Counted from the first letter of the stretch, positions 1 to 9,027 are shown. The stretch is 64,000 nt of DNA from Planctomycetota bacterium (GCA_016792805.1 JAEUHX010000034.1:1-64000), one strand, 5' to 3'. Notes: generated from the sequence alone by a model not told the origin. A program made the numbers and translations.

Positions 1-192
1 CGCGAGGTATTCGCTCACGAGGAGCAGCGCCGGGATTCGAACGGCCTGCACATACGCCACGACGAGATTCACGAATCTCGACGAGGCGCTCTCCTCCGCG
101 CGCAGCGCCAGCGCGTATGCACGCGCGATCGGAAAGGGGAACTGCTCGACGACGAAGCGGTCGAAGGCGTCGTTTGGGACCGGGACTTCCAT
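1..192 (-). CDS. Hypothetical protein, N-terminal part only
   Basis: An open frame begins with ATG at 192 on the minus strand and runs off the left edge without a stop, giving the first 64 residues. It starts MEVPVPNDAFDRFVVEQFPF and continues into an alanine- and leucine-rich helical stretch. The phenylalanine/proline-rich start followed by a helical segment recalls N-terminal domains seen in several large bacterial regulatory or conflict proteins, but that is a loose impression. No catalytic motif is visible in this fragment and no function can be given. The 150 nt between this start and the next gene hold nothing recognisable. Confidence 0.5.
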   Translation of the reverse strand, partial: MEVPVPNDAFDRFVVEQFPFPIARAYALALRAEESASSRFVNLVVAYVQAVRIPALLLVSEYLA

Positions 193-342
193 GGACGGAC
201 TTCTAGATATGCGAAGTTCGGCACCTTGGCAACGGCAGCTGCTCGCTTCTTGAGCGTATGCCGTGCCGTGCGGCGAATGCTCGACGCCTGGGCACTCCAT
301 CGCCGCTGAGAAAGGACGGGCGCGGCCCCGCGCAATCAACTG

Positions 343-1059
343 TTACGAGAGAAACCGCTTCCTACAAATCGTTCTGAACATTTTCAGCGCGGTGCGCGCG
401 AGCTTCCAGAAGCCCTTCGAATGTTTGGATTCTCCGCCCATGCGGCGGAAGTAGTGGATGGGAATCTCGACGACGCGCAGACGCTGGCGGTAGGCCTCGC
501 AAATCATCTCGGGCGAGAAGGCGGGGCCGGGTTCGCGGCAGCCGGTGCGCAGGGCGGCCCACGTCTCGCGGCGCACGGCGCGATAGGTGCATCCGACATC
601 GGTGAGGCGCGGCTCGTGGGGGAAATACCACAATGCCTCGAGAATCTTGGCCATGGCCACATTGGCCCAGCGCACCACAAATCCCATGTTGGCGCCCTGC
701 TGCACCATTTGGCACGTCGTGCGCGTGCCGAGGACGAGCGGCGCCGCGTCGATGTAGGCCAGGAGCTTGGGGAGGTCGAGCGCGCGAAAGGAGCCGTCGG
801 CTTCGGTGAGCACGATCACATCTCCGCGCGCCTCGTCGAATCCCCGCCGGCAGGCGAACCCGTAGCCGGGGTTCTCCTCGCGCACAACGCGCGCACCATG
901 CGCCCGCGCGATGTCGCCCGTGCCGTCGCTCGAGCGGTTGTCGACGACGATCACTTCTTCCACGAGCGGGCTTGCGCGAAAGTCGTCGACGACGTCTGCG
1001 ATCGTGGCCGACTCGTTGTACGCGGGGATGACGATGGAGACGCGGAGGCCCGGGCTCAA
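343..1059 (-). CDS. Family 2 glycosyltransferase (GT-A fold)
   Basis: This is a cytosolic sugar-nucleotide-dependent glycosyltransferase of the DPM1/polyprenyl-phosphate type. The start of the domain reads VSIVIPAYNESATIADVV, followed by EEVIVVDNRSSDGT (nucleotide-binding beta strand and DNxSxDGT loop), then GYGFACRRGFDEARGDVIV and the acidic motif TEADGS, which stands in the place of the usual DxD. A QMVQQGANMG loop and conserved PEM and EIPIHYFRR segments follow. The frame stays open upstream to 1329, but that part overlaps the divergent gene and lacks domain character, so I chose the TTG at 1059, four residues before the domain; no good ribosome binding site supports it. The acceptor is unknown. 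The family is certain, the start is weak. Confidence 0.85.
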   Translation of the reverse strand: MSPGLRVSIVIPAYNESATIADVVDDFRASPLVEEVIVVDNRSSDGTGDIARAHGARVVREENPGYGFACRRGFDEARGDVIVLTEADGSFRALDLPKLLAYIDAAPLVLGTRTTCQMVQQGANMGFVVRWANVAMAKILEALWYFPHEPRLTDVGCTYRAVRRETWAALRTGCREPGPAFSPEMICEAYRQRLRVVEIPIHYFRRMGGESKHSKGFWKLARTALKMFRTICRKRFLS

Positions 1060-1104
1060 GGTGGGCGACGAGAATAGCGCCTCTTGACAGCGTACGATCC
1101 GACC

Positions 1105-2133
1105 ATGCTCACGCGCGGTGCCGTCGCCAGCGGAGTGCTGGCCTTTCTCGCTGCTCGCCAGAATGCGGAGGCGCCCGCGCCGGCAAGCCGCCCCAGAGAA
1201 GAGCGCGCGTGGGATGCGGTGTTTCAGGAGTCTGGGACGGGAGCGGCCGCCGTGCGCGAGGTGGCCACCGGCGTCGAGGTGGCCGCGCGTGATCTGCCCG
1301 CTGCCAGGCTCATCGTGGAGGCGCGCCACCCGTCGAAGCCGGAGGCCGACACCGCATGTCTTCTTGCGCCTACGGGCGAAGCGGCGCTACGCGTAGGGCC
1401 GGAGGTCTTCCAACAGGGGTTCGTGCGGTCGGCTCTTCTCGGTCCCGACGCTGCGCTGGTAATGGCGATCGGCGAACGGGAGCGCGGCTCAGCCTTCCGG
1501 ATCTTCGGAATGGCCCGACGAAAGGGAGCCGATCAGCCGTTGCGTGCGTCCGCGGTGTCCCGCTCGGCAAGCCGCTACGCGCTGTCGGAGGAGGGCGACC
1601 GACTTGACGCCTATTGGATTCCCGACGCCGAGATCGCCACGGAGAGTTCGCCCACCGTGGAAGGCATGGTCTTCGGCGCCGGCGACCGGCCGCGGCGATT
1701 CATGCGCGGCCACCGGTTCCGACCGGGGACCGGCAAGATCGCCGCGCTGCGCTATCTCTCGCCCGACGGCGGCTCTCTTCGCCTTTCGATTGCGATTCCA
1801 GCCGACGCCAAGGAAGAGTTGCGTTTTCCTATAAAAGGAGCCTCCGCATGGGTCACGGAGATCGCTCCCGATCTCGAGCACGGACGCGTTACACAAACGG
1901 TCGGGGGAAAAATTTGGTTCGCGACGGAAGCGAGCGGCGGTGCCACCTTGCGGCTTGCTCTCTCCATCGATTTGAAAGGTGTTGGCACGCGCGATGAGCA
2001 GAGAATTCACCTGTTTGGTGAGTTCCGTCTCGTCCCGGTTTCTGTGGAGAATCTGACGCCTTGGCTTGGCAAGCACCGCGAGGGGCGGCCTGTGTTGGAA
2101 TCGTTCGCCCGTCCTGGGACGGAAGATCGATGA
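1105..2133 (+). CDS. Hypothetical secreted protein
   Basis: This 342-residue protein is not recognised. ATG at 1105 gives a short hydrophobic start (MLTRGAVASGVLAFLAARQ) that could be a signal sequence; a TTG at 1084 in the same frame is the alternative start. The body is rich in short beta-like segments with many charged residues and ends in a segment resembling an immunoglobulin-like or periplasmic beta domain. No cysteine pairs or catalytic motifs stand out. Its stop overlaps the ATG of the next gene (ATGA at 2130-2133), so the two are translationally coupled and probably work together at the cell envelope. Confidence 0.6.
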   Translation: MLTRGAVASGVLAFLAARQNAEAPAPASRPREERAWDAVFQESGTGAAAVREVATGVEVAARDLPAARLIVEARHPSKPEADTACLLAPTGEAALRVGPEVFQQGFVRSALLGPDAALVMAIGERERGSAFRIFGMARRKGADQPLRASAVSRSASRYALSEEGDRLDAYWIPDAEIATESSPTVEGMVFGAGDRPRRFMRGHRFRPGTGKIAALRYLSPDGGSLRLSIAIPADAKEELRFPIKGASAWVTEIAPDLEHGRVTQTVGGKIWFATEASGGATLRLALSIDLKGVGTRDEQRIHLFGEFRLVPVSVENLTPWLGKHREGRPVLESFARPGTEDR

Positions 2134-2660
2134 AGTTCACGATTCTTCCGATTCCGATGCTGCTTGCGGCGGCGTGTGCGGTCCACCATGTCGATCGAGC
2201 CCGCCTAGCCGAGGTGCGAACTCCCGGGGCCGCAGCGGCGGCGAAGTCACAGATTGGCCGCGTGGAGTCCGTGCTGATTCTCGATGCGCGGCTCGTCATC
2301 GATCGCGACGGTCTCGGAATGGTGAATATTCTTCGATCGACCGACGGCGCTGCGGTGCAGCTCACCCGGCGGATCGAATCGGTGGGCGATCGGCCGCGCA
2401 TCGAGGTGGAAGCGACGCAATGGCCAAGCGCCGACGAGGGCGATGCCGAGGAGACGATTCGCTACACGCGCGTGCTCGGCTCGGGATTCATCGAGGCAGA
2501 GCGTGTCGAAGGTGTCGCAGGTCGGGAGCCGCGGGGCGGGGCGACGCGCGTGACGCGCTTGCGGCTCGCGACGGCTTTTGTTCCGAACCTGCTGATTCCG
2601 GAGCAGGCATTGCTTGCAGAAGCCGAGACAACCGCACCGAGCTCGGCACGAGCGCAGTAG
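2130..2660 (+). CDS. Hypothetical lipoprotein
   Basis: This is a 176-residue putative lipoprotein of unknown function. The start MKFTILPIPMLLAAACAVHH contains a lipobox (LAAAC) with the acceptor cysteine at residue 16. The rest is a beta-rich domain of alternating charged and hydrophobic stretches, with no enzyme motif. The ATG overlaps the stop of the upstream secreted-protein gene by four bases, which fixes the start and suggests co-translation. Both products are predicted to be exported. The repeat-filled gap of about 550 bp begins just after the stop. Confidence 0.65.
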   Translation: MKFTILPIPMLLAAACAVHHVDRARLAEVRTPGAAAAAKSQIGRVESVLILDARLVIDRDGLGMVNILRSTDGAAVQLTRRIESVGDRPRIEVEATQWPSADEGDAEETIRYTRVLGSGFIEAERVEGVAGREPRGGATRVTRLRLATAFVPNLLIPEQALLAEAETTAPSSARAQ

Positions 2661-2750
2661 GACAGATTCGGTTCATTATTTGTAGCACGAGGTCTGGGGG
2701 GTGGAGCGGGATTCAGTTGTGAACGGGAGTTCCTACAGGCTTCTGTTTAT

Positions 2751-2805
2751 CCGCGCGCGCAAGCGCGCGCGAATTGTTCGGCGCATGCGCCGACCCTACT
2801 TATCG
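2751..2805 (-). repeat. Palindrome-rich dispersed repeat, inverted copy
   Basis: The reverse complement of these 55 bases matches 26752-26806 almost base for base, including an exact 19-base block (CGATAAGTAGGGTCGGCGC). The unit contains nested palindromes such as GGCGCATGCGCC. It is one of three partial copies of this repeat in the window and lies in a gap with no credible gene. Confidence 0.75.
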
Positions 2806-2914
2806 CCTGGAAGTTCATACGCGGGCGATGGAAGTGCATGCGCGGATGATTTGATATGCATGCACGGATCGCCCTTCTGTGCCGTAGGGCGCGGGCATCG
2901 CCCGCGACGATCTC

Positions 2915-3000
2915 GCGCGCGCATGCGCGCGCGGATGACGGAACCGACGACCGATTTGGAGCTTTCCGGGGCCACGGCCCCGGGAGACCGGTCGGCGCAC
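2915..3000 (+). repeat. Palindrome-rich dispersed repeat, direct copy
   Basis: These 86 bases match 26787-26871 closely: a GCGCGCATGCGCGCGCGG palindrome, then an AACCGAC segment, then a GGGGCCACGGC segment, and a shared end ending in GGCGCAC. At 26.8 kb this end passes straight into a MITE-like element; here it passes straight into a 35-bp tandem array. Confidence 0.75.
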
Positions 3001-3133
3001 GCGCCGACCCCACTTCACAATTGAGTTTGGCGCACGCGCCGACTCCACTTCACAATTGAGTTCGGCGCACGCGCCGACCCCACTTGACAACTGAGTCTGG
3101 AGCACGCGCCAACCCCACCTTTCAATGGCGTGG
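2994..3133 (+). repeat. 35-bp tandem repeat array
   Basis: Four consecutive units start at 2994, 3029, 3064 and 3099, exactly 35 bp apart, each beginning GGCGCACGCGCCGAC or a one- to three-base variant and ending near CACAATTGAGT. A degenerate fifth unit follows from about 3132. The units abut without spacers, so this is a simple tandem array and not a CRISPR. Each unit holds the palindrome GGCGCACGCGCC. The rest of the gap to 3209 shows nothing else. Confidence 0.85.
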
Positions 3134-3209
3134 GAGCGCCCGCGTCGATCCCACTTTTCGATCCACTTCCACGACGAAGCGCGCAGTCGGGGTGATTTGT
3201 GAACAATCT

Positions 3210-5543
3210 CTACTTGGGAGGATTCTGGGATCGAGCCAGCGCGCGAATCCGCGGGCCGAACTCCGCGTCCTGGAGTAGCGGTTCCAGCTCCGGCGCTTTG
3301 AGGTCGCTCGGCTCAACGGCTGAATGCTCCGACTCGGCGCGGCCGAGGGCTGCAGCGGCGGCGTCGCGGTTCCCCTGTGCAAGCTCCATCGCGGCCTCTA
3401 GAACTGCGGGTCCTGCGTCGCCGAGGCCCGACGACTTTTTATAGAGCTTCAAGGACCGCGCGACGGCCGTGAAGTCACTTTTCTTGAGCCCCTGCAGAGC
3501 ATACAGACGGTGGGCTCGCGCGAAATCGAGATCGGCGCTGCGGCGGTCGTTCTTCTTCAAGAAGCAGGTGCCGAGCCGAAACCACACATCAGCATCGTCA
3601 GGTTTGCGAGCAGTCCAGCGGTCGAGGTACGGGATCGCGCGCTCGTGAGCACCGGACTCGAAAAAGGCCATTCCCCAAGCTTTCAGATCCCGCGGTTCGG
3701 CGCCGAGCTCGATGGCGCGTTCGAGGGCCGCAGCAGCCTCGCCGTCGTTACCTTGCGAGCGGGCCAGCACCGCTCGGTTGTAAGCAAGCCGCGGATGATG
3801 CGCGTCGACGAGGCGACATTTCTCGAAGTCGAGCAACGCCGATTTGTGATCCCCGGCTTCGGCGAGCATCACGCCACGGTTCAATAATGCCTCGACCAGG
3901 AACGGATGCCGCCGAAGCGCCTCCCCATAGGCGGCGACAGCGCCCGCGACGTCGCCCTCGGCCTTGCGCCGCTGCGCCAGCATGAGTGCCAATCGCTCAT
4001 CCGTTCGAGAAAGCTCCGCAGCGCGCACGAGCCGCGGGGCCCTCGGCTCCGGAGCTACCCGTTCGAAAGCGACCAGAACGTCTGCCTCGCAAGCGCGCGC
4101 GGCGAGCCACGCTGGGAACGGGATCAGAAGCAATAAAATTCCACCAGCAGCACGCGCACTTTTCCCGAGCCAGAGCTCCGGATGGGCCCCATCGGCCGCG
4201 CCGAGAACGCCCAAATAAAATGCAGCCAGAACTCCCGTCGCCGGAAGGTCATAGATCGGCGAATGGCCCAAAGCGCAGACCGCCAGCGTTCCGAGCCCGG
4301 CTGTCGCCGCCACCGTATTCGGAGTTGCCGAGAACACGCCTTCGCGAAGCCAGCGCCTCAGCCCGACACCCAACAATCCGAGCGCGAGCACGCCGAGAGC
4401 GCCGGTTTCCGCGAGGAATTGCAAGTAATCATTGTGCGCATGGTCGACCACCGACTCGGCCGTGTCGCGTCGGCGATGTGTGGAGACCTCGATCTCCTCT
4501 GGGTCGCGAACGAGGGCGAACGCGATGGCATAGTTCCCGGCGCCCGCACCAAACGGCGCCTGGACGAGCATCAGCTTCGCCGTGGCCACTGCGATGCGAA
4601 CGCGCACCTCCAGCGTCGCCGGGATGGGCCAGCTGCTGGCGCTTGGAGCCGATGCGGCGACGGCCGGCCCTTCGCCCATCGGCTCCGTCGGCGCGTCGTA
4701 CCGCCGCCCCAGGAGAGCTGTGCACAAAAGCATGGCGCCCAGCACCGCCGCCGCTCCCGCCGCAGCCGGGAGCACGGCGCCTCTCATGGGCATCGTCGGC
4801 GCGGTCGCACGCACGCGCCGCCCTGTGCACACAATTCCCGCAAGCACGCCCACCACCAGAGCGATTTGTGAGAAACGAACACCCAAGACGCCCACATGCG
4901 CGGCGCACAGAATCGAGGCCAGAAGGCTCAGCGCCCTCTGCAGTCCGCCTCGGGAGCACGAGAAGGCGAACGCGCTCGCTCCGCAGGCGGCAAGGAATTG
5001 GGATGTAAGGTCTGGATTCCCGAGCGTGGAGACGGGATTCCGTCCAACCTCATAGAAGAGGCGCGCGCCCAGCGGATCGAACCCGGCAGCCTCCAACAAT
5101 CCGATGCCGGCCACCGCGCTCGCCACCGCGAAACTGTAAGAAAGGATCATCGCGCCCAGGTGAGCGCGCGCCGCGACTCGGCTCGCCGCGGCCGCGCCCA
5201 GCAGCCCGAGGGCGGTTGCCGCCGTCAGGAGCGCCCGCTCGCGCGAGTAGGCCTGCGACAGAAAATCAGGGAGAAGAAGAGTGAATCCGAGCGCTCCCAC
5301 GACGGCGACGCTGCCATAGGGAAGCGGCGGAATGGCGAGTCCTCGGCCCGCCAGCGCGCGTCCACAAATCACGGCGCCGCAAAGGGCGAGCCCCAAGCCG
5401 GTGATGTGACGCTGCAGCGAAGTGGGAAACGGCACTCCAGGCGCAAAGACGAGCGCCGAAAGTGAAATCAAGAAAACGACACACCACGCCAACGCGCGGT
5501 CGAGCCCGTCGGCGTCGCGGCCTTGAGGCAGGGGAGTCTTCAT
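3210..5543 (-). CDS. O-antigen ligase/polymerase-like membrane protein with C-terminal TPR repeats
   Basis: This 777-residue protein has two halves. Residues 1 to about 470 form some ten to twelve membrane helices, with a large periplasmic loop holding the motif AHNDYLQFLAETG, the hallmark of the Wzy/WaaL O-antigen ligase family, which joins or polymerises polysaccharide on lipid carriers at the outer face of the inner membrane. Residues from about 500 on are soluble tetratricopeptide repeats (for example AYGEALRRHPFLVEALLNRG and AYNRAVLARSQGNDGEAA), likely a scaffold. The family assignment rests on the HNDYL loop and topology; whether it acts on O-antigen, exopolysaccharide or a glycoprotein cannot be seen. 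It lies downstream of ftsY on the same strand with a 77-nt gap. Confidence 0.8.
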   Translation of the reverse strand: MKTPLPQGRDADGLDRALAWCVVFLISLSALVFAPGVPFPTSLQRHITGLGLALCGAVICGRALAGRGLAIPPLPYGSVAVVGALGFTLLLPDFLSQAYSRERALLTAATALGLLGAAAASRVAARAHLGAMILSYSFAVASAVAGIGLLEAAGFDPLGARLFYEVGRNPVSTLGNPDLTSQFLAACGASAFAFSCSRGGLQRALSLLASILCAAHVGVLGVRFSQIALVVGVLAGIVCTGRRVRATAPTMPMRGAVLPAAAGAAAVLGAMLLCTALLGRRYDAPTEPMGEGPAVAASAPSASSWPIPATLEVRVRIAVATAKLMLVQAPFGAGAGNYAIAFALVRDPEEIEVSTHRRRDTAESVVDHAHNDYLQFLAETGALGVLALGLLGVGLRRWLREGVFSATPNTVAATAGLGTLAVCALGHSPIYDLPATGVLAAFYLGVLGAADGAHPELWLGKSARAAGGILLLLIPFPAWLAARACEADVLVAFERVAPEPRAPRLVRAAELSRTDERLALMLAQRRKAEGDVAGAVAAYGEALRRHPFLVEALLNRGVMLAEAGDHKSALLDFEKCRLVDAHHPRLAYNRAVLARSQGNDGEAAAALERAIELGAEPRDLKAWGMAFFESGAHERAIPYLDRWTARKPDDADVWFRLGTCFLKKNDRRSADLDFARAHRLYALQGLKKSDFTAVARSLKLYKKSSGLGDAGPAVLEAAMELAQGNRDAAAAALGRAESEHSAVEPSDLKAPELEPLLQDAEFGPRIRALARSQNPPK

Positions 5544-5620
5544 CGACGCAGGCGGACCGCGGCGATCGGGGACCGGGGAAATGCGAGGCGCAGGGGCGAA
5601 ATCACGGCCGCTTCGACCGG

Positions 5621-6568
5621 TTACGTCGCCGCCGCCTTCCCGCTCTCCAGCTCGAGGAAGGGCTCCACGATCGCATCGACAAAGCTCTTCGGATCGAATG
5701 CCTCGAGGTCGTCGAGCTTCTCGCCGAGGCCCACAAATTTCACGGGGATCTGATTGCGCTGGCGCAAGCCGAACACCGCGCCGCCCTTCGCCGTTCCATC
5801 GAGCTTCGCGAGGATGAGCCCCGACACAGGTGTAGCTTTCGAAAAAAGCTCCGCTTGCTGCGCCATGTTCTGTCCCGTCGTGGCGTCGAGCACCAGCAGA
5901 ACTTCATGCGGCGCGCCAGGCAGCCTCTTGCTGATCACGCGGGAGATCTTCTCCAGCTCCGCCATGAGATGTTTCTGCGTGTGAAGGCGTCCGGCAGTAT
6001 CAATGATCACATAATCGGCACCGCGCGAGAGGGCGGCATCCACGGCGTCGAAAGCGACAGATGCCGGGTCGGCGCCATTCGGCTTCTTGATAATCGGAAC
6101 GCCGAGTCTCTCGGCCCAAATCGTGAGCTGCTCGACGGCAGCGGCGCGGAACGTGTCGCCCGCCCCGAGGACCACACTATTCCCCTGCCGCCGCAGGTAA
6201 GCCGCCAGCTTGGCGATTGACGTCGTCTTGCCGGACCCGTTCACGCCGCAGACGAGGACTACGGTCGGCGATGGTTGAACTTTCGTGATCGCGCCGCCGC
6301 AGCCCTCCAGGCGAGCAAGCAACTTTTCCCGCAGGAACTCGGGAATCTGGTCGACGCGCGTCAGGTATCGCAGCTTGTACGCGCGGCGCACTTCCTCGAT
6401 CACTTCTCCGCCCGCGGAGCCGAGGTCGGCGCTGTAGAGCACCTCCTCCAGCCGGTCAATCGTCTCGTCGTCGAGGGCGCGGCCGATCGACAGAACCGTG
6501 CGCACGCCGACGGAGATCTTCTCCCGCGTCTTTGCGAGCGCTTGCTTGAACTTATCGAACAGTCCCAC
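5621..6568 (-). CDS. ftsY: Signal recognition particle receptor FtsY
   Basis: FtsY docks the SRP-ribosome complex at the membrane for co-translational insertion. The 315-residue protein has a short NG-type N-domain and then the SRP GTPase signatures in order: P-loop GVNGSGKTT (108-116), DTFRAAAVEQL (138-148), DTAGRLH (190-196) and AKLDGTAKGG (254-263). The C-terminus GLGEKLDDLEAFDPKSFV is typical of FtsY; Ffh would carry a methionine-rich M domain, absent here. The acidic A-domain of enterobacterial FtsY is lacking, as in many phyla. It follows nusB on the minus strand with 60 nt between. Confidence 0.96.
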   Translation of the reverse strand: MGLFDKFKQALAKTREKISVGVRTVLSIGRALDDETIDRLEEVLYSADLGSAGGEVIEEVRRAYKLRYLTRVDQIPEFLREKLLARLEGCGGAITKVQPSPTVVLVCGVNGSGKTTSIAKLAAYLRRQGNSVVLGAGDTFRAAAVEQLTIWAERLGVPIIKKPNGADPASVAFDAVDAALSRGADYVIIDTAGRLHTQKHLMAELEKISRVISKRLPGAPHEVLLVLDATTGQNMAQQAELFSKATPVSGLILAKLDGTAKGGAVFGLRQRNQIPVKFVGLGEKLDDLEAFDPKSFVDAIVEPFLELESGKAAAT

Positions 6569-6628
6569 GGTTTTGTGATGCTCAGCGAAGAGGCATAGTC
6601 AGTTCTGGCAAGAACTCTCGGAGAGACG

Positions 6629-7201
6629 CTAATTCTGCGCGGACGTCGCGGGCTGCAACGATTCGCCAGGGCGCTGGGAGGCTTCCGCCTCCGTCTCCGC
6701 CTCGAGGGTGCTCGCGATCGAGCCGGGCGGCGGCGCTTCCGCCTCCTCATCGAGGGCCGTCGGCACCACGGATGCTGCTGCGCTCCGCGCGACACCGTCG
6801 AACAGGAGCTGCTTCGCGCGATCGAGGATACCGTTCACAAATTTTCCGGAATGTTGCGTCGAGTATCGCTTTCCGAGCTCGATCGCTTCATTGATCACAA
6901 CTTTCGGCGGTGCGGCGTCTGCGTGGCGCATCTCATAGATCGCCATTCGAAGAATATTGCGGTCGAGAGCCGCCATGCGGTGGAGATCCCAATTCTTTGC
7001 GATCTTTCGAATGAGCTCGTCGATCTCCACGCGGCCGCTCCACGTGCCGCGCACGAGGTCGCTCGCGAAACGGCGCACCTCGGGCTCCTTGGATTCGGCC
7101 GCAAGGAACTCTTCGAGATCTCGAAGCGTGTCTTCGCCGATCAGGTCGATCTGATACAAAAACTGGAGCGCGAGCTCCCGCGCACGAGTGCGTTTCCTCA
7201 T
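6629..7201 (-). CDS. nusB: Transcription antitermination factor NusB with C-terminal extension
   Basis: NusB binds boxA RNA with NusE/S10 in the rRNA antitermination complex. Residues 1 to about 135 form the full all-helical NusB fold: it starts MRKRTRARELALQFLYQIDL, has the conserved WDLHRMAALDRNILRMAIYEM segment (broken here as WDLHRMAALDRNIL, RMAIYEM) and ends VNGILDRAKQLL. About 55 further residues, rich in Ala, Glu and Pro, extend past the normal end and look disordered. The ATG overlaps the ribH stop by four bases (7198-7201), a common ribH-nusB arrangement in bacteria, so the pair is translationally coupled. Confidence 0.96.
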   Translation of the reverse strand: MRKRTRARELALQFLYQIDLIGEDTLRDLEEFLAAESKEPEVRRFASDLVRGTWSGRVEIDELIRKIAKNWDLHRMAALDRNILRMAIYEMRHADAAPPKVVINEAIELGKRYSTQHSGKFVNGILDRAKQLLFDGVARSAAASVVPTALDEEAEAPPPGSIASTLEAETEAEASQRPGESLQPATSAQN

Positions 7202-7806
7202 GATGGGCTCTTCGGTTGTCCGGGAGAGTTCGTGGTCGGAGCGGCGCTTGCGGCGCGCTCGAATGCGAGCCCGACGCGCGGCGATTCGCCCTGCTTGCGC
7301 CCGAGCTTGTAATTATTGAGAAGTGTCACCATTTCGAGCGCCGCTTCGGCGGCCTCGACCCCCTTGTGCCCGTGCGCGCCGCCGACGCGGTCGAGCGCCT
7401 GCTGATCGTTGTCCGTCGTGAGCACTCCGAAGATCACAGGAACGCCCGTGCTGAGGGCAACCTGCGCAATACCGCGAGAGGCTTCACCTGCAACAAAATC
7501 GAAATGTGGGGTCTCGCCTCGGATCACACATCCAAGCGCAATCACCGCAGCGCAATGGGGCGCGAGATGCTGTGCGGCGACCGGAAGCTCGAACGCGCCC
7601 GGGACCCAGAGCAGGGTGACGGCATCGTCGGGGAGCTCCGCCTTGCGCAAGCGCTCGAGGCAGCCCTCCAACAGAAGCTCACCGATGCCCTTGCCATCGC
7701 GCGTCACCTTGCTGAAGCGGCTCACCACAATGCCGATACGCGGCGGCTGCTTGAGAGCCGCGTCGCGGAACACCACGTGGGCAGAGCCTTGGAAGACTCG
7801 GGGCAT
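7198..7806 (-). CDS. ribH: 6,7-dimethyl-8-ribityllumazine synthase
   Basis: RibH condenses 5-amino-6-ribitylaminouracil with dihydroxybutanone phosphate, the penultimate step of riboflavin synthesis. From ATG at 7806 it is 202 residues. Family motifs are all present: GIVVSRF near residue 24, the GAFELP substrate loop (70-75), GCVIRGETPHFDFV (92-105) with the catalytic His at 101, and GVLTTDNDQQALDR (127-140). The frame is open upstream to 7968, but that part overlaps the divergent gene and has no homology to RibH. The last 25 residues after KLGRKQGE are an unusual Ala/Pro tail. No other riboflavin genes are in the window. Confidence 0.95.
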   Translation of the reverse strand: MPRVFQGSAHVVFRDAALKQPPRIGIVVSRFSKVTRDGKGIGELLLEGCLERLRKAELPDDAVTLLWVPGAFELPVAAQHLAPHCAAVIALGCVIRGETPHFDFVAGEASRGIAQVALSTGVPVIFGVLTTDNDQQALDRVGGAHGHKGVEAAEAALEMVTLLNNYKLGRKQGESPRVGLAFERAASAAPTTNSPGQPKSPS

Positions 7807-7950
7807 CGCGGGAATGCGTCCGTCGGGAACGAGCGAGGGGAGAAGGAGCGAAAAGGGGCGAAGAGCATACCCACGGTTCCGCGAGGCTGGCAACCGCGTC
7901 GGCCAGGACGCAGCGACGCCGCCATCGCCCCCCGCACGCAACGACGCCCC

Positions 7951-9018
7951 TTGGACAACCTGACGCACACGCTCTTTGCGACCGCCCTTGGCAAGTCAGC
8001 GCTGGGGCGCCGGTCATCGCTTGCCCCCTGGGCGATGGCCGTGGCGGCCAACCTTCCCGACGCCGATGCCTTGGCGCGGGTGCTCGGGAAAGAGGCGTAC
8101 TTGACGCACCACCGTGGGCTCACGCACTCCCTCGTGGGGCTGGCCATCCAGGTCCCACTGGTGGCGGGGCTCTTCGCCTGGGCCGACCGGCGGACGCGCG
8201 AGCAGGAGGGGGCAAGAGCGGCGTTCTGGGCGCTGCTCCCCGGGGTGGCTGCCGCTCTAGCGAGCCACTTGGCGCTCGACGCGCTGAACCCCTACGGCAT
8301 TCGGCCGTGGCTCCCCTTCGACGGCAGCTGGATCTACGGCGACCTCGCATTCATCGCCGATCCGTGGCAATGGCTACTTTTCGGCGGAGCGACGGCGCTG
8401 GCCGGGGCGCGCTCCAAGTCGGGATCTTGGGCGCTCGGACTCGCCGCCGTGGGCTGTGCTGCGGTGATTGGCGCGTCGGGACGGGCGCCGAGCTGGGGCC
8501 TCGGCGTATTTATAGCTTCCGCAGTATTATTGGCTTACCTTAGGGGCCGCGGAGTCGGGCGAAGTCAGCCGCAGCGCGTGCTGGCAATATTTGGACTCTT
8601 TGCCGCGGTCTACTTGACCCTGCTGTCGATCACCGGAGGGCTCGCCGTTCAAGCCGCTGTAGGAGATGTGAGGTCACTCAACGGAGGCGCGTCCGCGGAG
8701 CAGACGGCTGCGATGGCGGAGCCGATGGACCCGCTCGATTGGACGGTGCTGATTCAATCGGGCGAACGCATCTATCGGCGACGCCTGCACCTCGGGACCG
8801 GGAACTCGGAAGGGAGCTCGTTCCCCACGATGCTTACCGATTCGCGCGTCGCCGAGGCGGCTGCGACGGCTGCCGGGCAAGCCTGGCGCGAGTTCGCCCG
8901 GCATCCTTACGCGACAGTCGAGCCGCAGGCCGACGGCTCGGTCGTTGTGACATTGCTCGACGCGCGGTATCCAGGAATCGGCTTCTGTACGTTCCCGGTA
9001 ACGCTTGGGAAAAAGTAG
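7951..9018 (+). CDS. YdjM-like (DUF457) membrane-bound metal-dependent hydrolase
   Basis: This 355-residue inner-membrane protein belongs to the YdjM/DUF457 family. It starts at TTG 7951 with (M)DNLTHTLFATALGKSALG, where the family's first conserved His (residue 6) lies; NLPDADAL (34-41) and HHRGLTHS (53-60) supply the other putative metal ligands, and a later SHLALDALNPYGIRPWLPF segment (16-residue core SHLALDALNPYGIRPW) completes the signature. About six membrane helices follow, then a soluble C-terminal domain of about 110 residues. Substrate is unknown. Longer upstream frames overlap ribH antisense and are rejected. The gene diverges from ribH and converges on the FG-GAP gene at 9082. Confidence 0.85.
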   Translation: MDNLTHTLFATALGKSALGRRSSLAPWAMAVAANLPDADALARVLGKEAYLTHHRGLTHSLVGLAIQVPLVAGLFAWADRRTREQEGARAAFWALLPGVAAALASHLALDALNPYGIRPWLPFDGSWIYGDLAFIADPWQWLLFGGATALAGARSKSGSWALGLAAVGCAAVIGASGRAPSWGLGVFIASAVLLAYLRGRGVGRSQPQRVLAIFGLFAAVYLTLLSITGGLAVQAAVGDVRSLNGGASAEQTAAMAEPMDPLDWTVLIQSGERIYRRRLHLGTGNSEGSSFPTMLTDSRVAEAAATAAGQAWREFARHPYATVEPQADGSVVVTLLDARYPGIGFCTFPVTLGKK

Positions 9019-9027
9019 CTTCCTGCA

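Noticed and set aside
2994..3133. Possible CRISPR array (35-bp direct repeats)
   Set aside because: The units abut directly with no unique spacers between them, and no cas genes are near; it is a tandem array.
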